Shown piece after piece: positions 26,301-36,375 of a stretch of DNA of 64,000 bases. This stretch comes from Burhinus oedicnemus. Lineage: Eukaryota; Chordata; Aves; Charadriiformes; Burhinidae. Under the pieces are notes generated by a model, which worked only from the letters and a program-made list of their open reading frames with translations, did not search any database and had not been told where the DNA came from. Both the position numbers and the translations under genes were made by a program. The stretch lies in the NCBI GenBank assembly GCA_008921705.1, contig VFFE01009203.1, positions 755,909 through 819,908 of the forward strand, written 5' to 3'. How positions within the stretch are numbered: position 1 is the first letter of the stretch; each line of letters opens with the position of its first letter.

Positions 26301-28542
26301 AAGGAGAAGTACCCATAACTCTGAGACAGGTAATTCAACCTTAATTTTACAAGAGATTTTTTCCCCTTTGAGTTGTATACAGAATAGTTTCTAGAACTCA
26401 TATTTTCTCCTGTGCATCATTGGTTATCTTTATTTATGTACAGCAAGAGTATTAAGCCTTACAAGAGATACTCAGGTCAAAAAAAGGACAGGTTTAAGCA
26501 TTTACGTCCTGTCAAACCCACTTATATATATGACAAAATCTAAGACTTTTGAAAAGAAGGATCCATATGTAGTACAGCCCTTGGGGCACAAAGTGCTTAT
26601 GCATTGCCTTCATACACTAGTCTTGTGTGTATTGGCTTTATTTAATTGTACCCTAAGGCTTGCACAGAAAAAAACCCAAAACTTTTAAAATGCATTAAAC
26701 ATAACACACATACCATCTATAAGATACCAGGCATGTTAGGAACATGTGGATCTATTATAAGAAAGGAAATAAATCTGCTTTGACAGTTTTCAGCATTGTT
26801 CAATGCTGGATCTTTCAGGGGAACAGCACTCACATGCTAACAAGGATTGTACTAAGTAGGTCAACTAGGTAGACCCTGTGTCTCACAGCAGCATCAGTTT
26901 CTGCCCTGAAGTACTTAAAAGATCTTAAAAGTCACAATGTAGAAGAAACAGGAAGATGGAAATGGAGAATAAAGTTACAACAGGCAAGCCAGAGGCAGTG
27001 TGATTAAGCCATGCCACTTGAAAGGATTAATTTAATTGGCTGGTTAAATTCCCAAACTGAAAACTGGAAGACAAGGTGGGGTTATCCTTAATTCAGGGAA
27101 GGTACTTGTTTAGTCAGCCTTCCTTTCTGTGTTGAGGGCATCACCTCTGGGGATTTGTGGTCTGCCCTGGTCTCTGTGAGGGTGGAATCGTAGTCCAGCA
27201 GTGACATTGGATCCCCACTAACAATCATTTTTCATTTTGGAATCGATGGCAGCCTTCTGACAAAGTGTTATTTCTTTAGCAATTAAAAGACTGCAGTAAT
27301 GGGGAAGGAAAGGTTTAATGATAAACAGTCTCTTCCAGTGTTATGTCATGCTGTCTTGGAAAAGAAAGACTCAGCGAAATAGGTCAACAGAATGGAAGAA
27401 AGGTGATTGCCCTGTTCTGAAGCTATGTGACATGTGGGCCTTGCATTGGGAAGAAGAGGGGCAGATGAGACAGCTATATGTGTCAGTCTCATGACAATGT
27501 TCAAATAATGATTCGCATGGCATGACAGCTCATGAAGGTGTGTTATAGTAGGCCTGTTCCTCCTATTCCATGGCAAATTTAATTTCCCTCAGGCAAAACG
27601 GTTTTCATGCTTTCTTGTGCATCTTTGCTGCATAGGATGCTGTGGCTGTAAGCCAACTCTGATACCTGCGCAGTCCTTCAAAAAGATGATGGTACACAGA
27701 ACGAGGAGCTTCTGCTTAGTTTCTGAGTAAAATTACTGAAGTCTTCTCCCTACCACCCTAATAAATGCACCAGTTAACCTTTCTTTATAAAATCACAAAT
27801 CAGCTTTGTCAAGCATTATCTTAACAAGGAAAATGATTCTTAAATATTTTTGATATTTTTAAATTCCATATCACTGACGTAATTTTTAATATTAAATTTT
27901 TAAAATTGTATTTGCAGAGATTTTACATAAAATATTTATGTTAAGAATTTAGTTATTTCTAAGATCTGTCTAATGACTAGAAATTGCCATGCTAAACTCA
28001 TATGAATCTGCCATTATGAAATTATGTCAGATGTATATTAAATCTAATTATTTTTTAAAAACTTGACTCATCCAAATTACTTTAAGTTACAGGATGTGCT
28101 TTAGTATTGACATACCGATACATATAACTATTTTCTACAGCATATTTTATTTTGTCTGACTATAAAGCAAAATAATTTCCTATTAAAAAATGTGTAACGT
28201 TGGGAGAAAACAAACACACTAATTCCATATGTTACTACAACTTTCCACTCAATGCGTTTCCAGTTATAGTGACCCATTTGATTGTTAATCATGGATGGAA
28301 TGACATTACAACACCACTAAATGTCTAAGTTCTAAGAAACAGGCTATAACTTTGTAATTCATGGACCTCAAGGATTTTGTTTTCTTTTATAAAATATGCA
28401 TATCGTTTTCCAGTAGTATGTTGCATAAAGGATGGACTACATGTTCATAAAATATATTTTGCGAGGCAGTTATCTCTTTTTCCATTAACATTGTGGGGAA
28501 CTATTCCCCTGTCCCTGGAATTTCCCTGTGCAAGTTTTGGAA
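17351..28542. other. Long AT-rich stretch, no gene seen
   Basis: About 11 kb has no recognisable repeat family and no convincing coding exon. Frames are short and biased to F, L, I, S and Y. Short (AT)n tracts occur near 20061 and 24997-25008. The part at 27800-28360 is especially AT-rich and dense in homeodomain-type TAAT cores. Confidence 0.5.
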
Positions 28543-28590
28543 ATAAATAGAGAGATAGAGATAAATAGAGATAAATAGACATAAGTAGAG
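28543..28590 (+). repeat. Imperfect tandem repeat (ATAAATAGAG)n
   Basis: About five imperfect copies of a decamer of the form ATAAATAGAG follow one another, with one shortened copy (AGATAGAG). Confidence 0.8.
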
Positions 28591-29082
28591 AGAATGTCTG
28601 GGTGGTCTGGTCTCAAACCAAACACAAGTTTCTAAGCATAAAGGAAAAAAAATGGGGAAGCCTAAGTTAAATACCAAATCTTAGGGAAGTATTTGTTAAA
28701 GATGTTCACCTTTTAACTCACGATATAAGAGGCTGTATTAATCACTTTTTAAAGCAGTATTTCCTCAAGCAATTTTCCCAGAAGGAATTAATGCAGAAAG
28801 GGAGAAAATGGAGAAAATGTTAATGGAAAGTATATGAAGAACTTCTGCAACTTTCCGCATTCTGAAAGAGGTGCCTATGCTTAGATGTTAAATCATTTAG
28901 ATTTCAGTAATATTGAATTTTCTATAGGTAAATGTCAGTTCATAGGTTAAACAAAAGCCTCAGAGATCTCATGTACAATGGTGGCCACCTGTATTCCAGA
29001 TCAAATTTAGAAGTTGAGCTAAAGCCCTGGTCTACAACAACAGATTTTTGGCATTAGGGAAGCAAACTTTCCCTTCTAAAAT

Positions 29083-29166
<84 letters not shown>

Positions 29167-29181
29167 GTGGTGGTGATGATG
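29083..29181 (+). repeat. (ATG)n microsatellite, 28 pure units plus a variant end
   Basis: Twenty-eight uninterrupted ATG units run from 29083 to 29166, followed by three GTG and two ATG units. The purity and length suggest a hypermutable locus. Polyhistidine and polyserine frames on the minus strand are reading artefacts of the repeat. The following bases include TTCCATGATTCTATG, which resembles the CR1 tail octamer. Confidence 0.97.
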
Positions 29182-29191
29182 ATTCCATGAT

Positions 29192-31617
29192 TCTATGACG
29201 ACGGTGATAATGATGATTACTAGGGAAACACTTGTAGGGTAACATGAAAAACAGCAGAAAACCCGCTGTATTTTAGTGGAGTCCTGCTGCAAGAAACTTG
29301 GATCTGTGAGTGAAGGAACTATCTACTCTTGCTTTATTCTCACCAAAATGTCTGGAAAGCACAGCTCTGTGCAATATTTATAAGCAAATGGAACTGCATC
29401 AAAGACATACCTAACCTATCACCAGATATTCCTACAAACACAAAGAAACTGCAAGACTCAACACTTTGACTATCTGCTAGGAGACAAGGGTGTAATAACA
29501 TAAAAATAAAAATAAGGAAGAGTTTTGATGTATAATCAACCCACTTATTTTCTAATTTAAATGATTAGAGTAGGAGTGGATTCACACTTGGCTCCAATGT
29601 TAGTCAAAAGTGTGAGATATCTCCAGAACAGGATTCATATCAGCAATTAGATGTGGCTGTATAGGGAATCTAGTGCAAAGATGGGGGAATCTAGAGAAAA
29701 TTCAACTGATTCTGGAATAGAGAAATAAAAGGGAAGAATGTTTTTAAGAAAAACACATAAATCCCATTCACTTACTAATGGAAATAATAGAAGGCATTCT
29801 TACTTCATAAACAGCTGAGCTTCTTTGGCTGCAACGATCATTTCACATTGCACAGAATTTAATATTTCAGGGGTATCTCTTCTAATTTTTTTTCAAACAT
29901 AGTTGTGTATTGTTCTCTTAATTAATCTGATAATTCAAGATTTCCTGAGAGAACAACTGGTCTTGACCACTTGCCCCAGTACATTATGAGTTCAATTTTA
30001 AGTCTTGACCACTTTACTGAATGCAATTTTAATAAAATGTGTGGTTTTAACAGTTCTAATAACTTTGTTAGGGAAAGTAAGAATAAGTGGAAGTCACAAT
30101 CAGTACTTTTTCTTAGGAGTAATTCTTAGACTTCATATGAGTCCATTTATCCATAAAATAAAAGAAAATAACATAAAATTACTTCGTAATTTAACATCAG
30201 CAAGCAATCTCCATGTATATTGAAATTTGGAGGGTTCTTCTGGCTAATGTGTTTAGCAAACGTTGGGAAAAAATCCTTTTCAAATTTAAGCTTTCAATCA
30301 TGTAATTGTATATTATTCCCATAATGTCTTTTCCCTCTTTTTTGTTTTCTTGTGCAAGAATATTCAAGTGGTATTTCCAATTCTATTGTTGTCTCACTGG
30401 CATCATTAAGAACAGATTTCAAAGATTTCTCTTTCTCTGTTTTTGAAGTATATCGTCCTCTGCATAAGACAACAGTTGGAGGCAGATACTCCTGTTAAAC
30501 ACTACTCAATGACAAGATTAATTTTCAAAAAACTCATCCAAAACCACAATGTCTGGTTTTGGTATTGCATTTCATCTAATACCGTGGCATTGCTGGAAGT
30601 TCTGTGACACGATATCGAAGACCCTTGACCATTTAACGTCGTCTGGATCCTGGTTTCCTTCAGTCCTGACTGTTTCTCAGAATACCTTGATCGCAAAGGG
30701 GGAACAATGCCAGAAAGAGCTGAAGCAGCTGGGCTCGTTCAGAAGGAAGACCTCCCAAGGAAACTATTCAGAAGGGCTTTTAGAGAGAGTGGAAGTTCAC
30801 ATCCAAGAACACAGGTTAAAATCTTTCTTGCTTAAAAAATTTCTTAACTAGAACACCAGGTCCCAGTCCAGGCTGAAATTTTTCAAAACCTGTTCCTCAC
30901 ATAAGATTTCTCCATATAAGGTTACCAATGGACAGACTTTCTATGGCTGAATCTGTATCCTCCTACAAAAGTTTCACTTTCATCTGTTATTATTGTAGCT
31001 CCTCTGCTCCTAAAATTCATCTCAGTCCATTTTTTTCCATTGATACGTGACATCATATAGTAGTTTTTCTCCTCCCAATGATTTTCAGAAAGCACCTTTG
31101 GTGTCATAGAAATCTGTTCCTTTAAGATTTGCCAGTGATAACTTGAACTCGTCTTGAAATAGCATCAGACCAAAGTTTCAAAACCAAAAAATGAAGCTTA
31201 GCAGTTGCTTAACAAATTGTACTTGTCATCTCCTCAAGGTGGAAGATGCTACAGAAAGCAGTGCTTTCTTTCTCCCTAAAGCTTTCTTTTTCCAGGTCAG
31301 CTATAAATATTCTTCAGCATCAATATTGAAAAGTTGTTCTTGTGCTGTCTTTTAAAGGTTTAGTTGTACTTTGAAATGTATACCTGCAAAAGTGGTGAAG
31401 GAACAGAAAACATCTTTTTTCATCCATGCCCAAATATATGCAGGTGAATGGGGACAAGCAGTTATTTCCTTATAATTTTTACTTTATTTAAAGGGGAAAT
31501 GTTCCTAGGAACATGATCTGTGACAGTTTTTCATCCTGTCACACCACAGTCTCTCCCCTGTTTGTTGCTGTAGTCCTTATTTGTACCTTGTTTCCTGTAT
31601 ATATCCCATTTCCATTT
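29192..31617. other. AT-rich DNA, no gene seen
   Basis: No gene or confident repeat is visible. A possible ancient CR1 trace near 30700-30780 was noted but not accepted. Confidence 0.55.
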
Positions 31618-31830
31618 CATAGAATTGTCATAGAATCATAGAATGGTTTAGGTTGGAAGGGACCTTAAAGATCATCTAGTTCCACCCACCCTGCCATGGG
31701 CAGGGACACCTTCCACTAGACCAGGTTACTCAAAGCCCCATCCAGCCTGGTCTTGAACACTTCCAGGGATGGGGTAACCACAACTTCTCTGGGAAACCTG
31801 TTCCAGTGTCTCACCACCCTCATAGTTATG
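31618..31830 (-). mobile_element. CR1 LINE 3' end, 5'-truncated
   Basis: On the minus strand this is a CR1 3' UTR. From the left it shows the octamer tail (CATAGAATCATAGAATGG), the GTTGGAAGGGACCTTAAAGA block, the TGCCATGGGCAGGGACACC block, and the CATCCAGCCTGGTCTTGAAC block, then the start of the ORF2 C-terminal coding end near CTGTTCCAGTGTCTCACCAC. About 210 bp remain, which is the usual heavy 5' truncation. It belongs to the same subfamily as the copy at 47.7 kb. The octamer tail is extended (CATAGAATTGTCATAGAATC). Confidence 0.96.
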
Positions 31831-32950
31831 CACACTTGTGTCCCCCTTACTTCCCCTTTCCTTTTATATGGTATTTTCACAATATCATATAAAGATTACA
31901 TTTGATGGAAACTATTTGAAGCAGTGCAACATGGTGTTGGATTAATTAGGCAGTTAAATTTAGTGAGAGGAGTCCCTTTCTTACAAGTCCTCAGAGACAC
32001 CATCCATTGATTATATACAAATATGGGAATATAAATTAGAAAATTGGTTCACCTGATGTCTGAAACTCAGAGGCAAGTTTGAAGTTTGAATTACAAAGAG
32101 AATTTTGCAGTCTAGGATAACTAATAGGATTTATATTTGCATAGGAAAAGGTGTTTCAAGACTGAAATGGACTCGCATAAGAATAAAAGGAACTGCTAAG
32201 TTAGATGTGCATAAATGCTCTCGAACAATTTATTAGTAAAGATTTTGAACATGCTTGAAATGAAGCTTATTTCTTTCACTTAATACTTAATATAGAATTT
32301 GATATGTAGAGTTAATAAAACTGCCATGTATCTGTTTGATTTTCTTTGAGTTATTATTACTGAAAAATAATTTCCAGGAGCCTAGCCTTGCCCTTTAACA
32401 GAATCCTCATATTTGCATCCTGAAAAACTTAGGGGTTCTGCATACAAGAGTGAGGGAAGATTTGTGTCTGTGCACTTGTTAGAAACCTCTGTAATGATAA
32501 TGAGAAGGGTAACTTCACTGTCTTCAGTTTGGAGGTCCCTGAAGATGCAGTGCAGAGCTCAGTGGATGTTGGCCCATTGGGAAGTTCCGGTTACCTCCTT
32601 GGAGTCAGCCCCACTGTCCATCACAGTGGCTTCCTGGTTTGCTAATGCTTTATCTTCCACTGTCTCTCTTACCCTACAAGTCTGCTGCACATCCCTTATT
32701 TTTCCACTTTTGCTGTCACGTCTTCTCTTTTCTTGCCTGATCTGTTGGAGAGCCCATGTGCATTGATCAGCTGGCTGGGTAGTCAGGAAAACAGTGTGTG
32801 CTGCTCTCCTCTGGCCAGATCACCAAATAAAACTGTTCTGTCATAGTGTAGTGATTTAGAGGTATCTGCTAGATTTAAAATAGATATTTTTTTTCACTTA
32901 GAAATATAAGGTTTCAGGCCATTGGCGGTAGGTTTGAGTTGCTGTTAATG
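31831..32950. other. AT-rich DNA between CR1 copies
   Basis: No gene is seen. A 117-codon frame at 32413-32766 has no recognisable domain and is taken as chance. Confidence 0.55.
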
Positions 32951-33305
32951 ACGGAATCGTGGAATCACGGAATTTTCAGAGTTGGAAGGGACCTCTAGAG
33001 ATCATCTAGTCCAACTCCCCTGCTGATGCAGGAATGCCTAGACCACATTACTCAGGACTGCATCCAAGCAGGTCTTGAAAATCGCCAGAGAAGGGGACTC
33101 CACAACCTCCCTGGGCAGCCTGTTCCAGTGCTCTGTCACCCTCACCTTAAAGAAGTTTTTTCTTGTGTTTGAATGGAACTTCCTATGTTCCAACTTGTGC
33201 CCGTTGCCCTTCGTCCTGTCACTGGGAACCACTGAAAAGAGTCTGGCTCCATCCTCCTTCAACCCACCCTTTAGATACTTTTAAGCAAGAATAAGGTCTC
33301 CCCTT
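32951..33305 (-). mobile_element. CR1 LINE 3' end with ORF2 C-terminus
   Basis: Minus-strand translation of 33038-33262 gives the CR1 ORF2 C-terminus: [15 protein letters not shown], then [20 protein letters not shown], then [18 protein letters not shown] and a stop. The 3' UTR to the left has the TCCAACTCCCCTGCTGATGC block, GGAAGGGACCTCTAGAGATC, and an ATTCCGTGATTCC-like tail at the left end. It is truncated at the 5' side near 33305. A stop codon (TAA) sits just before KYLKGG, at the same codon as the stop in the related copy at 62985-63474. Confidence 0.96.
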
Positions 33306-33535
33306 GACAAGAAGAGGTACTTCATTAGTGAGTTACATTCACTGGTTGATTGTACATGAATCTCTCCCCGTGTTACACACAACTATCTTGCCCAAGAAAG
33401 ACGTTCCTACTTCTGTAGCTATGCTAACAATGGTTTCCTAAACATCATGTCATCCTCGGGCTTTTCTTTTCCTTTTAGTTGTTGTGGTTGACTATTTTCA
33501 CTCCTTTATGCCTATTTTTATCTAGAGGAACTTTA

Positions 33536-33540
33536 AAGGG
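33536..33540. repeat. Probable target-site duplication, left copy
   Basis: AAGGG immediately precedes the LTR. It matches GAGGG at 34113-34117 in four of five bases, consistent with a 5-bp duplication with one later change. Confidence 0.55.
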
Positions 33541-34112
33541 TGTTGTGGTTTAACCCCAACCAGCAGCTAGGACCATGCAGCCACTCACTTCCCCAGTTGG
33601 GAGAGTATCCAAAGAGTAAAGTGAGAAAAAACTCATGGGTTGAGATAAAGACAGTTTAATAGGTAAAGCAAAAGCCACACCCACAAGCAAAGCAAAACAA
33701 GGAATTCATTCACTGCTTCCCATCGGCAGGCAGGTGTTCAGCCATCTCCAGGAAAGCAGGGCTTCATCACGCTTAACAGTTACTTGGGAAGACAAACGCC
33801 ATAACTCCAAATGTCTCCCCCTTCCTTCTTCTTCCCCCAGATTTATATATTCAGCATCACGATACATGGCATGGAATATCCCTTTGGTCAGTTGGGGTCA
33901 GCTGTCCTGGCTGTGTCTTCTCCCAACTTTTTGTGCAGTCCCAGTCTACTCACTGGCTAGGCAATATGAGGAACAGAAAAGGCCTTGAGGGCTCAGCAAC
34001 AACAAAAAACACCAGTGTGCTGTCAACACTATTTGTCATCCCAGATCCAAAACATAGCACGATACCAGCTGCTAGCAAGAAAGTTAACTCCATCCCAGCT
34101 GAAACCATGACA
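33541..34112 (-). mobile_element. Solo LTR of an avian endogenous retrovirus (TguLTR5-like)
   Basis: This 572-bp block starts with TG and ends with CA. On the minus strand it opens TGTCATGGTTTCAGCTGGGA and closes GGTTAAACCACAACA, the ends I recognise from an LTR family abundant in songbirds and relatives (TguLTR5-like, probably ERVL class). Minus-strand signals are in the expected order: a TATATAAAT box (complement of 33841-33849) and an ATTAAA polyadenylation signal (complement of 33655-33660), about 190 bp apart. No gag, pol or env lies beside it, so it is a solo LTR left by recombination between two LTRs. Open frames inside (33734-34247, both strands) are non-coding shadows. The flanking 5-mers support a target-site duplication. 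Confidence 0.9.
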
Positions 34113-34117
34113 GAGGG
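34113..34117. repeat. Probable target-site duplication, right copy
   Basis: GAGGG follows the LTR directly and pairs with AAGGG at 33536-33540. Confidence 0.55.
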
Positions 34118-34945
34118 AAATAAAGGGAACATTTTCTTAAATATGCTTAGAATCTCCTTGTCTGCTCTCATTTTCACTGCGGATGAAAAAGCTAACAATG
34201 AATATACCAAGATCATGACAATTACACGTTATAAAACAAACCTTTAAAAAAATGCTTTAATTCTGTTCTATAAACCAGTAGGCAGACCCAGAAACGTTCC
34301 TGCTCCTGTACCTGCATGATTGCAGCCTGCTGCGTCTCTGTTGTACAATGTACCGTGTGCAGTCAGGGGAGCGACAATGATGGGTACCTTGAAAATTTGA
34401 TGAAATTCCAGTCAATATTTTAAACAGCTGTTTACTGATTCAGTGGATTTTAATGTACCTCAAGAAGTGAAATGGTAACCACGTTATTTTCTATTTAAAA
34501 GAAACTGGTTTAGAGAAAGTAGGTGAGTAATTCCTATCAAAAAGATTGGATACGTACTTGATATTAGAGAAAGAGAGATCTGGACTAAACAGGAAAAATA
34601 GTAAGAGCTAGTAAAGGACGTTTATGTGACAAAGCTAAAGAAACAAAAACATCTGTTGTTGCTTTCTGAAGCCAAACAATGTTGCATGAAGTCAGTAGCC
34701 TTCCATCTTCTTTTGAGAGAAGTGAATCTCTGTTACCAAGTTCCTCCCAACTTATCTTTCGTACATCTTACACATGGCAGAGTTTTATTTCTATTTGATT
34801 TTCAGCTGTGAATTGAATACTCAAATAATACAGGAACATACAGATTTCTGTATGAGATCACCCTCCAGGTTCATGAGCTACGAACTATGTTGGATTGCTT
34901 TACAGAAATGTGTATAATATTTTAAAACAAACAACTAAACCAAAA
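34118..34945. other. AT-rich DNA, no gene seen
   Basis: Nothing is recognisable between the LTR and the microsatellite next to the gap. Confidence 0.6.
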
Positions 34946-34964
34946 GGGAAGGGAAGGGAAGGGA
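34946..34964 (+). repeat. (GGGAA)n microsatellite running into the gap
   Basis: Several GGGAA units end exactly at the run of N. The tract probably caused the assembly break, and its true length is unknown. Confidence 0.85.
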
Positions 34965-34984
34965 NNNNNNNNNNNNNNNNNNNN
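34965..34984. other. Assembly gap (20 N)
   Basis: Twenty N follow the (GGGAA)n tract and precede CR1 sequence. The round size suggests a placeholder or short estimated gap. The CR1 on the right stops in mid-RT at the gap, so its 3' half is missing here. Confidence 0.97.
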
Positions 34985-36375
34985 CACAGACCTCCAACTA
35001 GACTCTGTGCCACTAATCACAACCCTCTGAGCTCTATCTGCCAGACAGTTTTCAATCCAACCCACTGTCCATTCATCCAACCTACACTTCCTAAGCTTGC
35101 CTATAAGGATGCTGTGGTAGAGAGTTTTGAAAGCCTTGCTGAAGTCAAGGTAGACAACATCCACTGCCCTCCCCTCATCTATTTGTCCAGTCACACCATC
35201 GTAGAAGGCTATCAGATTAGTCAGGCATGACTTCCCCTTGGTGAATCCATGTTGACTACTTCTGATAACCTTCTTTTCCTCCAGATGCTTTGAGATGATG
35301 CCCAGAATGAACTGTTCCTTCATCTTTCCTGGGATGGAGGTGAGGCTGACTGGCCTGTAGTTTCCTGGGTCTTCTTGCCCTGTTTGAAGACTGGAGTGAC
35401 ACTGGCTTTCCTCCAGTCCTCAGGCACCTCACCTGTTCTCCAGGTCCTTTCAAAGATGATGGTGAGCAGCCCAGCCATGACTTCTGCCAGCTCCCTCAGC
35501 ACTCGCAGGTGCATCCCCTCAGGACCCATGGACTTGTGGATGTCCAGTTTACTTAACTGATCTCTAACTTGATCCTCCTCAACCAAGGGAAAGTTCTCCT
35601 TCCTCCAGACTTTCTCTGTTACCTGTAAAGTCTGGGACTCCTGAGGGCTGGCCTGAGCAGTAAAGGCTGAAGCAAAGAAGGCATTCAGTAATTCCGCCTT
35701 CTCTGCATCATCTGTCACCATGGCCCCTGTCTCATTCAATAGTGGGCCCACATTTTCTCTAGTTTTCCTTTTGCGTCCAATGTACTTGAAGAAACCCTTC
35801 CTGTTGACCTTGATATCCCTTGCCAGATTTAATTCCAAGGAGGCCGTGGCTTTCCTCGTTTCGTCCCTGCGTACTCTGGCAGCATTCTTGTAATCTTCCC
35901 AAGTGATCAGTCCCTTCTTCCACTTAGTGTAAACTTCCTTCTTCCACTTGAGCTTTTTCAGAAGCTCCCTGCTCAACCATGCAGATCTCATGCTTCCCTT
36001 GCCTGATTTCTTGCTCTTTGGGATGCACCGATCCTGAGCTTGGCGGAAGTGATACTTGAATATCAACCAGCTCTCTTGAGCCCCCTTACTCTCTAGAGCC
36101 CTAACCCATGGGATTTCTCCAAGCACTTTCTTGAAGAGATCAAAGTTAGCCCTCCTGAAGTCCAAGGTTGCAACCCTACTTGTCATTTGTGCCTACTGCA
36201 CATAATCCTGAACTCAGTCTTCTCATGATCACTACAGCCGAGGCTGCCCCCAACCTTAATGTCCTCCACCAGTCCCTCTTTGTTGGTCAGTACTAGGTCC
36301 AGTAGTACACCTCTCCATGTCGGCTCCTCCACCACCTGAGTCAAAAAGTTATCATCAACACACTGGAGGAACTGA
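34985..36375 (-). mobile_element. CR1 ORF2 segment: endonuclease C-terminus, linker, RT N-terminal half
   Basis: Read from 36375 downwards, the minus strand encodes: the endonuclease end (FLQCVDDNFLTQVVEEPT, LDLVLTNKEGLVEDIKVGG, then the conserved GCSDHE); a long linker (RRANFDLFKKVLG, CIPKSKKSGKG, FFKYIGRKRKTRENVGPLLN); and the RT start (PLVEEDQVRDQLSKLDIHKS, FERTWRTGEVPEDW, VTPVFKQGKK, then SSQHGFTKGKSCLTNLIAFY and VDVVYLDFSKAF). A 288-codon frame (35320-36186) is still open, so the copy is fairly young. Two frameshifts break it: near 36184, and near 35372, where the KKEDPGNY block has lost 4 bases. RT motif A reads LDFSKAFKT where CR1 has AFDT, so a conserved acidic residue is lost. The 5' end is truncated near 36375, and the 3' side is cut by the gap. 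Confidence 0.95.

Noticed and set aside
29032..29292. Minus-strand frames with long polyhistidine and polyserine runs
   Set aside because: They are the (ATG)n microsatellite read in different frames, with no protein context around them.
30700..30800. Possible ancient CR1 trace (ELKQLGSF resembling RLRELGLF)
   Set aside because: The match is short, flanking sequence does not continue the CR1 order, and no tail is present.
33734..34247. Open frames on both strands inside the LTR
   Set aside because: They lie within a non-coding LTR and match no retroviral protein.
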